Shown: piece after piece, positions 42,071-51,240 of the stretch
Numbering within the stretch: the stretch's first letter is position 1
How the letters are laid out: each line of letters begins with the position of its first letter
Assembly: GCA_965250195.1 (NCBI GenBank)
Contig: OZ252295.1
Span: forward strand, 496,001-560,000
Reading direction: 5' to 3'
Length of the DNA: 64,000 bases
Source of the DNA: CAUZIR01 sp965250195
Lineage (GTDB): Bacteria; Chloroflexota; Dehalococcoidia; Lucifugimonadales; UBA2962
Notes under the pieces: model-generated
The model's database searches: none
The model's input: only the letters and a program-made list of their open reading frames with translations
What the model was told of the DNA's origin: nothing
Translations under genes and position numbers: made by a program

Positions 42071-43789
42071 TTACCTCTCGAGCCAAGTGTTCGTGTAGAA
42101 CGGCAGGGCGTTGATCTCGAAGTTCTTCAGAGCGGCCGTAGTCGCGACCATGGGGAAAAACTGGCCGAGGGCCACCGATGGAACCTTCTCGAAGTACTGA
42201 CGCTGAATTTCCCGGACGATGTCCATCTGAGCCGCGATGTCCGGAGCTCTTACATAGTCGAGCTGCAGGTCAGTCAACTCCTCGTCCCGGATCATCCAAT
42301 CGATGGTGCCGGAGATGTTGATGTCCATTATCGGGTGGCCCGTATCAAAGTGAGCGGACCATGCAGTGAACATGCTGTACGTCCCGGTGTTCCCGATGTT
42401 GGACGTGACGGCAGCCCAGTCCAGGGCTGGCATCTCGGTGTTGAAGCCGATCTCTTCCATCAGGGGCTGTGCCACCAGGCCAAGTGGGGTGATGGTCGCG
42501 TAGTCGGTCGGGTTGAGAATAACTACCGTCTCACCCGCATACGACGACTCTGCGAGCAACGCCTGCGCCCTCGCCAGATCGTCCTGGTCATAGAACTCCA
42601 GCCCGGTCTCGACCTCAAGCGGGGTGCCGCAGAAATAAACTGCGCCGCATTTGATCCACAGGTCCTCTGGGCCTAGGGAGAACATGAAGTCCTCGGCGTT
42701 GACCCCGGCCAGAAGTGCCTGCCGGGCTTTCCGGTCATTAAACGGGCCAATCTGAGGATTGAGCGCCAACCATGCATGGTTGCCCGGCTTGTACTGGGAT
42801 ACTGCTAGGTCCGGGTTCTCTGTGAACCGGTCAAAGAAATCGAACCCTGCACCGTCGATGGCGTCCCATTCGCCCGTTTCCAGACCGGCAACTGCCGTCT
42901 CTGGATCGGGGATCTCCAACCAAACGATCTGGTCGATGTACGCGATGCTGCGCCCTGTGTAGTTGCTGTCCGGCTCGGTTCTAGGCACGTAAGCGTCGTG
43001 ACGCTCAAGCGTTAGTTTATTGCCGAATTCCCACTCCACGAACTTGTAAGCGCCGGTGCCGATTCGCGTTGTCACCTCGGTTGTGGCCGGGGTCACCGCC
43101 AACTCCGCTGGCTGAATGTACGGTGTGCCGTGTGCCATACCCAGCAGGTACAAAAGCGATCCCATCGGCTCGCTCAAGGTAATGGTGAACGTGTCGTTGT
43201 CGACGGCGTTGATGGCGTCTTCTTCAATGAAGGTGCGCGCAATCGAGGTGGCTGCAAACGGCGAGTCACGCCAGCGCAGTATGGACGGAACCACGTCCTC
43301 AGAGGTGAGGGCTCTCCCATCGTGGAAAGTCACCCCTGACCTCACATTGAACGTGTAAGTGAGATTGTCGTCGCTCAGCGTCCAGGTATCGACCAACCGC
43401 TCGCGAGTGTCAAGACGGTTGTCCCAGCCGAACGGGGTCTCGTAGATATGCGAGGCTACCGCGTTGGTAACGTAGAAGACTGACCACACCGGGTCGATGG
43501 ACGCGATGCTGCCCTGGGCGACGATCCGCAAGGTGCCACCGAAACGGGGCACGCCAGCCGCAACCGGAGTCGGGGTGGCGATCAGGACCTTCTCGCGCTC
43601 GACCTCAACCTCAACTTCGACTTCTCTGATGACTTCCTTTTCAACCTCAACTACCTTCTCGACCTCGACGATCTTTTCTACCTCAACGATCCTCTCCTCG
43701 ATGATGACCTCCGGATCGCTGCTACACGCGGCGAAGACTAGGCCGGCTACGACGGCGAGAACGGCGATTACGAAAAACGAGCGATTCAT
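42071..43789 (-). CDS. Peptide/nickel-type ABC substrate-binding lipoprotein (SBP_bac_5)
   Basis: Extracellular binding protein of an oligopeptide-type ABC importer, 572 residues. Lipobox VFAAC is followed at about residues 28-70 by a Val/Glu/Lys repeat (IVEVEKIVEVEKVVEVEKEV), a feature typical of Chloroflexota lipoproteins that probably spaces the domain from the membrane. The binding domain carries GGTLRIVAQGSIASIDPVWS, YTFNVRSGVTFHDGRALTSE and IGTGAYKFVEWEFG. A GGTGGAGG ribosome site precedes ATG 43789. No permease or ATPase genes adjoin it. A paralogue is at 58316-60100. Confidence 0.9.
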   Translation of the reverse strand: MNRSFFVIAVLAVVAGLVFAACSSDPEVIIEERIVEVEKIVEVEKVVEVEKEVIREVEVEVEVEREKVLIATPTPVAAGVPRFGGTLRIVAQGSIASIDPVWSVFYVTNAVASHIYETPFGWDNRLDTRERLVDTWTLSDDNLTYTFNVRSGVTFHDGRALTSEDVVPSILRWRDSPFAATSIARTFIEEDAINAVDNDTFTITLSEPMGSLLYLLGMAHGTPYIQPAELAVTPATTEVTTRIGTGAYKFVEWEFGNKLTLERHDAYVPRTEPDSNYTGRSIAYIDQIVWLEIPDPETAVAGLETGEWDAIDGAGFDFFDRFTENPDLAVSQYKPGNHAWLALNPQIGPFNDRKARQALLAGVNAEDFMFSLGPEDLWIKCGAVYFCGTPLEVETGLEFYDQDDLARAQALLAESSYAGETVVILNPTDYATITPLGLVAQPLMEEIGFNTEMPALDWAAVTSNIGNTGTYSMFTAWSAHFDTGHPIMDINISGTIDWMIRDEELTDLQLDYVRAPDIAAQMDIVREIQRQYFEKVPSVALGQFFPMVATTAALKNFEINALPFYTNTWLER

Positions 43790-43927
43790 TCAAGAGCCTC
43801 CACCAAATTAATGCAGGTTTCGGCCGATCCCTGAACTCAGGGAGGACCGCACTTAGCCAAATAGGTTCCCGACCGGGCGTCGGAAACCATTGTCGACCGG
43901 TCTCATCCCGGGCGAGCAATTGGCGGA

Positions 43928-43956
43928 AAATTAGCATAGCGGACTTGTTCGGTCAA
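43928..43956 (-). promoter_or_regulatory. Promoter candidate for the peptide-binding gene
   Basis: On the minus strand, TTGACC and TAATTT are separated by exactly 17 bases, about 140 bases upstream of ATG 43789. The rest of the 371-base gap (43790-44160) holds nothing else that can be supported. Confidence 0.45.
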
Positions 43957-44160
43957 CTTAATTACTTATTTCACAATCTCATATCGATTCGATACTTAAT
44001 CTCTTGACTCGCCCACTCGAATCTGCTGATTTCGGCGTGCGGGATCTTCGGTAACACGAAAGCCTTTTGAAGTGCACCAGATCCCGCCTTCGGTTGGGTC
44101 AGTCTGCGACTGAACCTTTTGGAGAGCGTCGAACGTCGGAAGTTGGACCGCGGTGGACCG

Positions 44161-45129
44161 TTATTCTCCGACCAGCGGTCTAACCTCTTCGCTGAATCGC
44201 TGCATCTGCTCCAGGGTTGCGTGGGGCGAAACCGGGTCAACATCGAACCCGAACATCACGCACTTCACACCGTTTCTCGCATAGTCGCGTATGTCCGACG
44301 CGATCTGTTCGGCATTGCCGGTGAACACCCGACGATCGCCGTACCGGCCCTCATGCTCCTTGTTGTCGTCGTAGATGTTGACCGCAAACGCGACATTGAT
44401 CGTGTCTGGGTCGCGCCCTTCTTGCTCAGCGACCTGCCGCATCTGCGCTACTCCGGCGGAGAAGTGCTCGGCCGTGTCCAGCCGGTGGCGTGGGTTGTCG
44501 ATGATGGGGAACCATGCGTCGCCCACACGGGCCGTCCTCCTCAATGCCGGGAGGCTCTCACCACCGATCCAAATTGGTGGGTGCGGTTTCTGCACAGGTT
44601 TCGGCTCAAATGCGACATTCGAGTACGACGCGTATTTCCCGGAATACGATGGTTTCACCGCAGTCCACAAATTTTTGAAGATGCGAATGTACTCCTCTGT
44701 AACCGATCCTCTTTCTTCATATGGCGGTCTGCCGAGAGCCTCGAACTCTTCCCGCATCCAGCCTGCACCGCAACCCAGGATCACCCGACCGTTCGAAAGA
44801 ACGTCCACCGTCGCCAGGATCTTGGCCGTCAGCACAGGGTCGCGATAGGGAACAACCATCACGGAGGTGAGTAGCTTCACTCGCGAAGTCTGTGCGGCGA
44901 CATAACTGAGCAAGGTCAACTGTTCAAGGTAATCGCCAACCTCACCGAACTCGTTGAACTGGCCGGTGTCGGAGTATGGATACCGAGACCCTATTGCCCG
45001 CGGCATTACGAGGTGATCGTTGAACCACATTACCTCAAACCCCAGTTTTTCTCCTGTCTTGGCCAACAGTGACAGGTTCTCCGGTTTAGCGAAAACTCCC
45101 TGTGCCAGCGCTCCGAACGCGTACTCCAT
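44161..45129 (-). CDS. LLM-class (luciferase-like) F420/FMN oxidoreductase
   Basis: TIM-barrel flavin or F420-dependent oxidoreductase, 322 residues. MEYAFGALAQGVFAKPENLS, FEVMWFNDHLVMPRAIGSRY, RVKLLTSVMVVPYRDPVLTA, NGRVILGCGAGWMREEFEAL and PHPPIWIGGESLPALRRTAR are the standard strands of the family; the last is typical of F420-type members. Substrate unknown. LLM enzymes are greatly expanded in SAR202 Chloroflexota, where roles in oxidising resistant organic matter have been proposed. Stands alone on the minus strand. Confidence 0.9.
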   Translation of the reverse strand: MEYAFGALAQGVFAKPENLSLLAKTGEKLGFEVMWFNDHLVMPRAIGSRYPYSDTGQFNEFGEVGDYLEQLTLLSYVAAQTSRVKLLTSVMVVPYRDPVLTAKILATVDVLSNGRVILGCGAGWMREEFEALGRPPYEERGSVTEEYIRIFKNLWTAVKPSYSGKYASYSNVAFEPKPVQKPHPPIWIGGESLPALRRTARVGDAWFPIIDNPRHRLDTAEHFSAGVAQMRQVAEQEGRDPDTINVAFAVNIYDDNKEHEGRYGDRRVFTGNAEQIASDIRDYARNGVKCVMFGFDVDPVSPHATLEQMQRFSEEVRPLVGE

Positions 45130-45295
45130 CGAATACTCCTTAAGTTATTGGGGCACTAGTTTAAAGTCTGTGGAACAGTCGCACCCCCTTTTGAGCCAGG
45201 GCGGCCCCTCGGCGCAGAATGGCCATTGAGGAGTTGACGGCCGTGACCGCGCCGGGGAAGATTCGGCAAAATACCAACCGTTTTGGAGGAGAGTC

Positions 45296-46318
45296 ATGAT
45301 TCGGATGCCGGCAATGAGCCGCCAACAGCTTCGCTCGCGTCTCGACATGCTTCCCAGAGTGCGAATTGCTGCGACCCCCACACCGCTGCAAGAGGCGGAG
45401 AATCTGTCGCGCGAACTGGGCGTGCGAATCCTTATCAAACGGGACGACCTGACCGGCCTCGTCTTAGGTGGCAACAAGGTCCGGCACATGGACTTCTGCA
45501 TGGCGGACGCCTTGGAGAAAGGGGCTGATGTCTCAATAAATGTCAACTCGTGGATGTCCAACAACTCCCGCATTATTGGAGCGGCATCTAAGAAAGTCGG
45601 CATGGACTACATTTGCGTCGCGCCGGGCAGCAAAGACAGGCCGATCCAAGGCAATTTGCTGATTCAAGACCTGTTCGGGGCCGACCTGCACCTGCTTGAC
45701 ACTACCGACGCAGAAGAGGTTTCAGGCTACGTCGAAGACATCGAGAGTCACCTAAGAAACGAGGGTCGGACCCCGTACAACCACGTCAAAGAGCACATGT
45801 CCCGCTCGTCGGCTGCCATCTCTTATATGGACGCCACCCTCGAGATTGCCGACCAATTGGACGCGATAGGCGTCGAGCAGGTGAAGATCTACATCGCCAG
45901 CGGCGGAGCCCAGGGGGGCCTGCAAATAGGCGCGGCCATGTTGGGCTTGCCCTGGGAGGTATTTGGCTTCCTAGTAGGCACCCCGGAAGAGTCCTTCGTC
46001 GACGTGGTGGGCTGGTCTAACAACGCTCTGAACCACATGGGCTTTGACGAGCGCCTAGCCTGGGAAGACGTGGTCCAAATAGACGATTACATCGGTCCCG
46101 GCTATGCCCGGGTAAGCCCCGCCTGCGCCGAGGCGATACGAATGACGGCCGAGCTAGAGGGGTTACTGCTCGACCCTGTCTATACGGGCAAAGTGATGGC
46201 TGGCATCATCGACCACGCCCGGTCCGGTGTCCTTCGTCAGGGCCAAACCGTACTATTCATGCATACGGGCGGACTGCCCGAATTGTTCAACTTCGCTGAG
46301 GAGTTGCGCAGGCCCTAG
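45296..46318 (+). CDS. D-cysteine desulfhydrase / ACC deaminase family PLP enzyme, copy 1
   Basis: Fold-type II PLP enzyme, 340 residues. LLIKRDDLTG-type segment ILIKRDDLTGLVLGGNKVRH contains the PLP Lys in GGNK. SGGAQGGLQIGAAMLGLPWE binds the phosphate, and LDPVYTGKVMAG plus FMHTGGLPELF close the site. The family includes D-cysteine desulfhydrase and ACC deaminase, and residues at hand do not separate them. GGAGGAGAGTC precedes ATG 45296. A near-identical copy lies at 49432-50451. Confidence 0.88.
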   Translation: MIRMPAMSRQQLRSRLDMLPRVRIAATPTPLQEAENLSRELGVRILIKRDDLTGLVLGGNKVRHMDFCMADALEKGADVSINVNSWMSNNSRIIGAASKKVGMDYICVAPGSKDRPIQGNLLIQDLFGADLHLLDTTDAEEVSGYVEDIESHLRNEGRTPYNHVKEHMSRSSAAISYMDATLEIADQLDAIGVEQVKIYIASGGAQGGLQIGAAMLGLPWEVFGFLVGTPEESFVDVVGWSNNALNHMGFDERLAWEDVVQIDDYIGPGYARVSPACAEAIRMTAELEGLLLDPVYTGKVMAGIIDHARSGVLRQGQTVLFMHTGGLPELFNFAEELRRP

Positions 46319-46372
46319 ATTACGATGGTTTCGAGCGAACGAAAATGGCTATGGGCACAGATTGACTGGTCA

Positions 46373-47557
46373 TCACCTCCAAGCCAGCACCTCGGATGAG
46401 GCGAGAATCCCTTCGGCGCCTATGCCGCCGAAGGTCACCACCCGCCCGTCCGACAGGAGCACGGTGGAGGAACGATAACGGCCGATCTTGAGGGGGCTGC
46501 CGGTGCTCCATTCGTTGGCGACCGGGTCGTAGATTTCACTCTCTGCAAGGTTACCAAGTCCTCCGGTCACCAACACTCTTCCGTCCAGCAGAAGAACGGC
46601 GTTGTGCTCGGCTCTCGCCATCTCCGTCTCCCCGGCGCTGGACCACAAGTCGGTGACGGGATCGTACAACTCAGCGAGCAACCGCTTCCCTCTGCCTCCC
46701 ACGACCAGCACCCGGCCGTCCTCCAATAACGTGGCCGTGTGGAAGGACCTGGAAACCGTCATGGGAGCGACCGTCTTCCAGGTATCGGTGCCGGAGTCGT
46801 AAGTCTCCGCGGTCTTGGAGAAGGGGCCGTCCTCCTTGCCTCCCCCCGTCACCAGAACTCTGCCGTCCAATAGCAGAGTAACCGTGTGATTGAGCCGTTT
46901 CTCCGACATTGGCGCCGCTTCCGTCCAGGTGTCGGTGTCGACGTCGTAGATCTCGCTCTGATCCAGGGTGCCGATTAATTTGGCGTCCATCTTGCCGCCC
47001 ACGACCATGACCCGGCCATCCGGCAGCCTGACCGCTCCCATACCGTCGCGCGTCCGGTGCATGGGCGCGACGGTCGTCCAGACACCTACCGTTGGATCCC
47101 ATATCTCCGCAGTCTGAGTCGTGAATTTAGTTGGCAACAGTCCGCCCGCCACCAACACGCGACCGTCCGCCAACTCGACCATGGCCGGAGAGCGGCGACC
47201 CTCCACCATCGGACCGGTGAACGTCCACTCGAGGGTCTCGGGGTTGAGCAGTTCTGCCGTCTCATGCATGGTTGCAATCAACGTGCCAATCCCCAGGCCG
47301 CGCCCGCCCAGTGCCAGCACGCTACCGTCGCTGAGCCCGAGGGCAGCAAACCGCTCCCTGCGGGCCTTCATGTCTGGAGCGCTGACGAAATCGCCTAACT
47401 CCACAGCCACGTCCTCGACCGGGGCCTCGTCCTGAACGGAAACGGAAGACTCCTCGACCGGTTTCGTAGGTACGGAACTCGCGGCCGGCGAAGAGCAAGA
47501 GACCGCCAGGAGCGTGATCAATATTCCGATTACAGTTGAACGCAACATCTGCCTCAT
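46373..47557 (-). CDS. Kelch-repeat lipoprotein 1
   Basis: Extracellular lipoprotein with a signal peptide (MLRSTVIGILITLLAVSC, lipobox LAVSC), an acidic linker, then a Kelch/galactose-oxidase-like propeller. Blades repeat the form MVELADGRVLVAGGLLP, VRLPDGRVMVVGGKMD, TLLLDGRVLVTGGGKED, TLLEDGRVLVVGGRGK and VLLLDGRVLVTGGLGN with YDPxxDxW between. 394 residues, six to seven blades. Lacks any sign of the galactose-oxidase Cys-Tyr cofactor, so probably binding rather than catalysis. A paralogue is at 54918-56081. Confidence 0.88.
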   Translation of the reverse strand: MRQMLRSTVIGILITLLAVSCSSPAASSVPTKPVEESSVSVQDEAPVEDVAVELGDFVSAPDMKARRERFAALGLSDGSVLALGGRGLGIGTLIATMHETAELLNPETLEWTFTGPMVEGRRSPAMVELADGRVLVAGGLLPTKFTTQTAEIWDPTVGVWTTVAPMHRTRDGMGAVRLPDGRVMVVGGKMDAKLIGTLDQSEIYDVDTDTWTEAAPMSEKRLNHTVTLLLDGRVLVTGGGKEDGPFSKTAETYDSGTDTWKTVAPMTVSRSFHTATLLEDGRVLVVGGRGKRLLAELYDPVTDLWSSAGETEMARAEHNAVLLLDGRVLVTGGLGNLAESEIYDPVANEWSTGSPLKIGRYRSSTVLLSDGRVVTFGGIGAEGILASSEVLAWR

Positions 47558-47679
47558 CCCCGGGACTAAGTTGACCGCACCTGAGCACGTCTCGATCTGG
47601 CCCCGATCTTAATACGATTCGCCATTTCCCGGAAACCCTGGCCGTTGACCGGAAACAACTCCGCCGCTAATCTCCCCCC

Positions 47680-48501
47680 ATGCGCTTGCAGGGCAAAATC
47701 GCCATCATTACCGGTGCCGCCAATGGGCTCACCGGGGAAGTCAGAGGCATAGGGGGTGCGGCCGCCTGGGCCTTCGTGCGTGAGGGCGCGACGGTGTACC
47801 TGGCCGACATGAACGACGAGACGGGTGACCGCACCGTCGCCGAGATTCGCGAGGCCGGGGGGGCGGCACACTACGTTCATCTCGATGTGACGGACGAGGT
47901 GTTGTGGCACACGGTGATCAACTCCGTCGTCAAAGCTGAAGGAGCTCTGGACGTGCTGGTGAACAGCGCCGGCACTGGCCGCGACTACGACGGCGACTTC
48001 TCCGACCCCGATGGCCCGCAGAATGCCGAGGAGGCGCTGAGGGTCGAGTTCACCACGGTCGAGGGGCTGGAGCGCCAGCTGCGGGTGCACGCCCGCGGAG
48101 CGATGCTGGGCATGAAGTACGCCATCCCCGAGATGCGAAAGCGCGGCGGCGGGTCGATCGTAAACGTCTCGTCTATTCATGGCATCGTCGGCGTCAATAC
48201 GATCACTTCTTACTCGACGGCGAAAGCTGCTATGCGGCATATGTCAAAGACGGTGGCCGTCCAGTATGCGAGCGAGAACATCAGGGTGAATTCCGTGCAT
48301 CCGGGCTACACCAAGACGCCGGCGGCCCTGCCCCTTTTCACCGACCCGGAGCTGTACGCCGACCGCACCTCGCAGATTCCCCTGGGCCGATATGCCGAGG
48401 CCGAGGAGATCGCGGAGAGCATCCTGTTTCTCGCGTCGGACGAGTCGTCCTACATTACCGGTGCGGAGCTGGTCATCGATGGGGGCCACAACGCTCAATG
48501 A
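47680..48501 (+). CDS. Short-chain dehydrogenase/reductase 1
   Basis: NAD(P)-dependent oxidoreductase with Rossmann fold, 273 residues. The Gly-rich loop is extended, TGAANGLTGEVRGIGGAAAW, in place of the usual TGxxxGIG. Then come NSAG, the catalytic Ser in IVNVSSIHG and YSTAK (Tyr-x3-Lys), and the closing YITGAELVIDGG. The C-terminal SDESSYITGAE is typical of classical SDRs. Substrate unknown. Followed after 157 bases by a related SDR that shares the extended loop. Confidence 0.92.
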   Translation: MRLQGKIAIITGAANGLTGEVRGIGGAAAWAFVREGATVYLADMNDETGDRTVAEIREAGGAAHYVHLDVTDEVLWHTVINSVVKAEGALDVLVNSAGTGRDYDGDFSDPDGPQNAEEALRVEFTTVEGLERQLRVHARGAMLGMKYAIPEMRKRGGGSIVNVSSIHGIVGVNTITSYSTAKAAMRHMSKTVAVQYASENIRVNSVHPGYTKTPAALPLFTDPELYADRTSQIPLGRYAEAEEIAESILFLASDESSYITGAELVIDGGHNAQ

Positions 48502-48658
48502 GAGGCCAGCGGGCCGCAACTAGAAGGCGTGAGACGCTCACACTGAGGGGTACGGCCTCGATGAGCCACATCGAGGCGTTCGAGTTTGGATTCGACGGCC
48601 AAACGCTGGGCAAGCTGGTAAAACAGGCCCGTCTGCCTGGAAGAAGAAGGGTGGAGGA

Positions 48659-49435
48659 ATGATCGGCCGACTTGCTGGAAAAGTGGCGCTCATCACCGGA
48701 GGCGCAAACGGCCTGGACGGACAGTTGATGGGCTTCGGAGGCGCGTTCGCCCGCACAGCCGCAAGAGAGGGCGCCTCGGTCGTTATAACCGATATCGACG
48801 AAAAGAACGGCCGCCTGACAGCGTCACAGATTGAAGACAGTGGATCGAAAGCCCTCTTCGCCCGGCTGGACGTGACCAGCGAGTCCGAGTGGCAGGCGGC
48901 CATCGGGGCGGCCGAGGACACCTACGGGCGCCTGGACGTGCTGGTGAACAGCGCCGGGATCCTCGCCGCGTTCGACGTGGAGCATACGTCGGAGCAGGAC
49001 TGGGAGCGGGTGCTGGCCGTACACGCGAAGGGCGCGTTTTTGGGCACGAAGTTCGTCACGCCGGCCATGCGGCGAACTGGCGGCGGGTCAATAGTGAATA
49101 TCTCCTCGATCGCTGCGATGGTGGGCAGCCCCAGCAGCACTGCTTACCACGCGGCAAAAGGCGCGATTCGCTCGTTCACCAAGTCGGCCGCCATCCAGCT
49201 GGCCGGTGACGGCATCCGAGTGAACTCGCTCCACCCCGGGTTCGCCGAGACACCGTTCACAGTCGGCCCGTTCGCAGAGCCGGGCGTCTTGGAGCGCAGG
49301 CTAAGCGGGGTGCCGATGGGCCGCCTGGGCACGGCGCAAGAGGTGGCCAACGCCATCCTCTACCTGGCGTCGGACGAGTCCTCTTACGTCACCGGTGCCG
49401 AGCTGGTCGTCGATGGGGGGTGTTTGGCCCAGTGA
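48659..49435 (+). CDS. Short-chain dehydrogenase/reductase 2
   Basis: Classical SDR, 258 residues, related to the gene just upstream. Extended cofactor loop TGGANGLDGQLMGFGGAFAR, NSAGILAAFD, catalytic SIVNISSIAAM and YHAAK, and SYVTGAELVVDGG at the end. GGAGG lies directly before the ATG. Its TGA stop overlaps the GTG start of the second PLP enzyme (GTGA at 49432-49435), so the two are translationally coupled and may act in one pathway. Confidence 0.92.
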   Translation: MIGRLAGKVALITGGANGLDGQLMGFGGAFARTAAREGASVVITDIDEKNGRLTASQIEDSGSKALFARLDVTSESEWQAAIGAAEDTYGRLDVLVNSAGILAAFDVEHTSEQDWERVLAVHAKGAFLGTKFVTPAMRRTGGGSIVNISSIAAMVGSPSSTAYHAAKGAIRSFTKSAAIQLAGDGIRVNSLHPGFAETPFTVGPFAEPGVLERRLSGVPMGRLGTAQEVANAILYLASDESSYVTGAELVVDGGCLAQ

Positions 49436-50451
49436 TTCGGATGCCGGCAATGAGCCGCCAACAGCTTCGCTCACGTCTCGACGCGCTTCCTAGAGTGCGA
49501 ATTGCGGCGACCCCCACACCACTGCAAGAGGCGGAGAATCTGTCACGCGAACTGGGCGTGCGAATCCTTATAAAACGGGACGACCTGACCGGCCTCGTCC
49601 TGGGTGGCAACAAAGTCCGGCATATGGACTTCTGTATGGCGGACGCGCTGGAGAAAGGGGCTGATGTCTCCATAAATGTCAACGCTGAGACCAACGCCTC
49701 CCGCATTATTGGAGCGGCATCTAAGAAAGTCGGCATAGACTACATTTGCGTCGCGGCTGGCAGCAAGGGCAGACCGATCCAGGGCAATTTGCTGATTCAA
49801 GACCTGTTCGGGGCCGACCTTCACCTGCTTGACACCACCGACGCGGAAGAGGTTTCGGGCTACGTAGAGGACATCGAGAATCGGCTAAGAAACGAAGGTC
49901 GGACCCCGTACAACCACAAAAAAGAGCACATGTCCCGTTCGTCGGCCGCCATCTCTTATATGGACGCCACCCTCGAGATTGCCAGCCAATTGGACGCGAT
50001 AGGCGTCGAGCAGGTGACGATCTACATCGCCAGCGGTGGAGCCCAGGGTGGCCTGCAAATTGGTGCCGCCGCATTGGGCCTGCCCTGGGAGATAATTGGC
50101 TTCCTTATCGGTACCCCGGAAGAAGCTTTCGCAGATGTGGTGGGCTGGTCAAACAACGCCCTCAACCACATGGGCTTCGACGAGCGCCTGGCCTGGGAAG
50201 ACGTGGTGCAGATAGGCGATTACATCGGTCCTGGCTATGCCCGGGTAGGCCCCGCCTGCATAGAGGCAATACGAACGGCGGCCGAATTAGAGGGGTTACT
50301 GCTCGACCCCGTGCATACGGGCAAGGTGATGGCCGGCATCATCGACCACGCTCGGTCCGGCGTCCTTCGTCAGGGGCAGACGGTACTTTTCATCCATACA
50401 GGCGGGCTGCCCGACCTGTTCAGCTTCGCCGAGGAGCTGCGCAGTCCCTAG
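49432..50451 (+). CDS. D-cysteine desulfhydrase / ACC deaminase family PLP enzyme, copy 2
   Basis: Near-identical paralogue of the gene at 45296-46318. PLP Lys in LGGNKVRHMD, phosphate loop SGGAQGGLQIGAAALGLPWE, and IHTGGLPDLF at the end are all kept. The start is GTG 49432 inside the stop of the SDR gene; the frame also opens 12 bases earlier. Similarity with copy 1 begins at codon 2 and ends just after the stop codon, so it was a coding-region-sized duplication or gene conversion. The differences include WMSNNS versus ETNAS near residue 81. Redundancy or altered substrate preference is possible. Confidence 0.88.
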   Translation: MIRMPAMSRQQLRSRLDALPRVRIAATPTPLQEAENLSRELGVRILIKRDDLTGLVLGGNKVRHMDFCMADALEKGADVSINVNAETNASRIIGAASKKVGIDYICVAAGSKGRPIQGNLLIQDLFGADLHLLDTTDAEEVSGYVEDIENRLRNEGRTPYNHKKEHMSRSSAAISYMDATLEIASQLDAIGVEQVTIYIASGGAQGGLQIGAAALGLPWEIIGFLIGTPEEAFADVVGWSNNALNHMGFDERLAWEDVVQIGDYIGPGYARVGPACIEAIRTAAELEGLLLDPVHTGKVMAGIIDHARSGVLRQGQTVLFIHTGGLPDLFSFAEELRSP

Positions 50452-50498
50452 ATCGCTAAGGTTGCGTCAGGGTGGTGGCGGTTTCGACGGGTCGGTTG

Positions 50499-50595
50499 GA
50501 AGTCTCCAAAAGGGTGGCCACGACTCCGCACCTAAGATCAGGCCGATTTCGCCCTCTCCAAAAGGACTCCCTTTCGGAGGATTCCTTCAGCTCCG
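50499..50595 (+). repeat. Dispersed intergenic repeat, copy 2
   Basis: Matches 29378-29470: GTCTCCAAAAGGGT, about 36 bases, then CTCTCCAAAAGGACTCCCTT-TCGGA. It lies between the PLP enzyme gene and the PPxAR repeat protein, 32 bases before a second strong hairpin. Confidence 0.5.
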
Positions 50596-50627
50596 AAATA
50601 ACCCGCATCTTGCCTTCGCCAAAATGA

Positions 50628-50684
50628 GTCGGGGGTGCGATCGCCTCAATCCGAACAGTCTCGGTTGGCAACCGCACCCCCGAC
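50628..50684 (-). terminator. Long-loop hairpin downstream of the repeat protein
   Basis: GTCGGGGGTGCG and CGCACCCCCGAC form a perfect 12-bp stem around a 33-base loop. It lies 35 bases after the minus-strand repeat-protein gene and could also end the + strand PLP gene. The long loop is unusual for a simple terminator. Confidence 0.55.
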
Positions 50685-50719
50685 CACTACGGAGGAGGCT
50701 TTGCTATTCAGTTGTCGGG

Positions 50720-51226
50720 CTAGCTGATCTCGTTGCCGTTGTGTCCGATGAACAGGCGGGCCAGAGGAGCCAGGCCACCCTCGCTCTCGATCATCTGGAG
50801 CGAGCCCAGAGGGGGCATGCCAGCGTCCCCGTTGTACCTCGCCTCGACCACGACTAGGGGGCCAGCGATTACAGCGTCGTGGATGTCGGCGCGGACCACC
50901 GGAGGCAGACCGTTGCGGTCCTCGTACCGAGAAGTCGCGACGCTAAACGAGTAATTGCTCTCGCCCTGGTCGCCGACGAACCTGACGATCGGGGGGTTCT
51001 GGGTCGAGTCCTGGTTGGCCTGGAGCTTGGCTAGGGGGGGCACCTGCTCGGTGTTCTCAACCGTTATGGGGTCGCTCCCGAACTTGGCGGCCGGGGGCAC
51101 CTGGTCCTCGATCATGACCTGGACCGCGTCCACACCGTATCTAGCGACTGGAGGAGCCTGGTCCTCTGTGATGACCTCGACCGCGTCCACGCCGTACCGG
51201 GCGAGCGAGGCGGTCAGGGTACGCAT
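50720..51226 (-). CDS. Repeat protein with recurring PPxAR motifs
   Basis: A 168-residue protein of no recognised family. It consists of about seven imperfect units of 20-28 residues with a core like PPVARYGVDAVQV: SLARYGVDAVEV, APPVARYGVDAVQV, VPPAAKFGSDPITV, VPPLAKLQAN, NPPIVRFVGDQG, LPPVVRADIHDAV and later MPPLGSLQMI, LAPLARLFIG. The first three units are most alike, suggesting recent duplication. It has no signal peptide or membrane segment. It starts 14 bases after the NHL propeller gene, so it is in the same operon and may act with it. Confidence 0.65.
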   Translation of the reverse strand: MRTLTASLARYGVDAVEVITEDQAPPVARYGVDAVQVMIEDQVPPAAKFGSDPITVENTEQVPPLAKLQANQDSTQNPPIVRFVGDQGESNYSFSVATSRYEDRNGLPPVVRADIHDAVIAGPLVVVEARYNGDAGMPPLGSLQMIESEGGLAPLARLFIGHNGNEIS

Positions 51227-51240
51227 GCCGCGCTCGGAGG

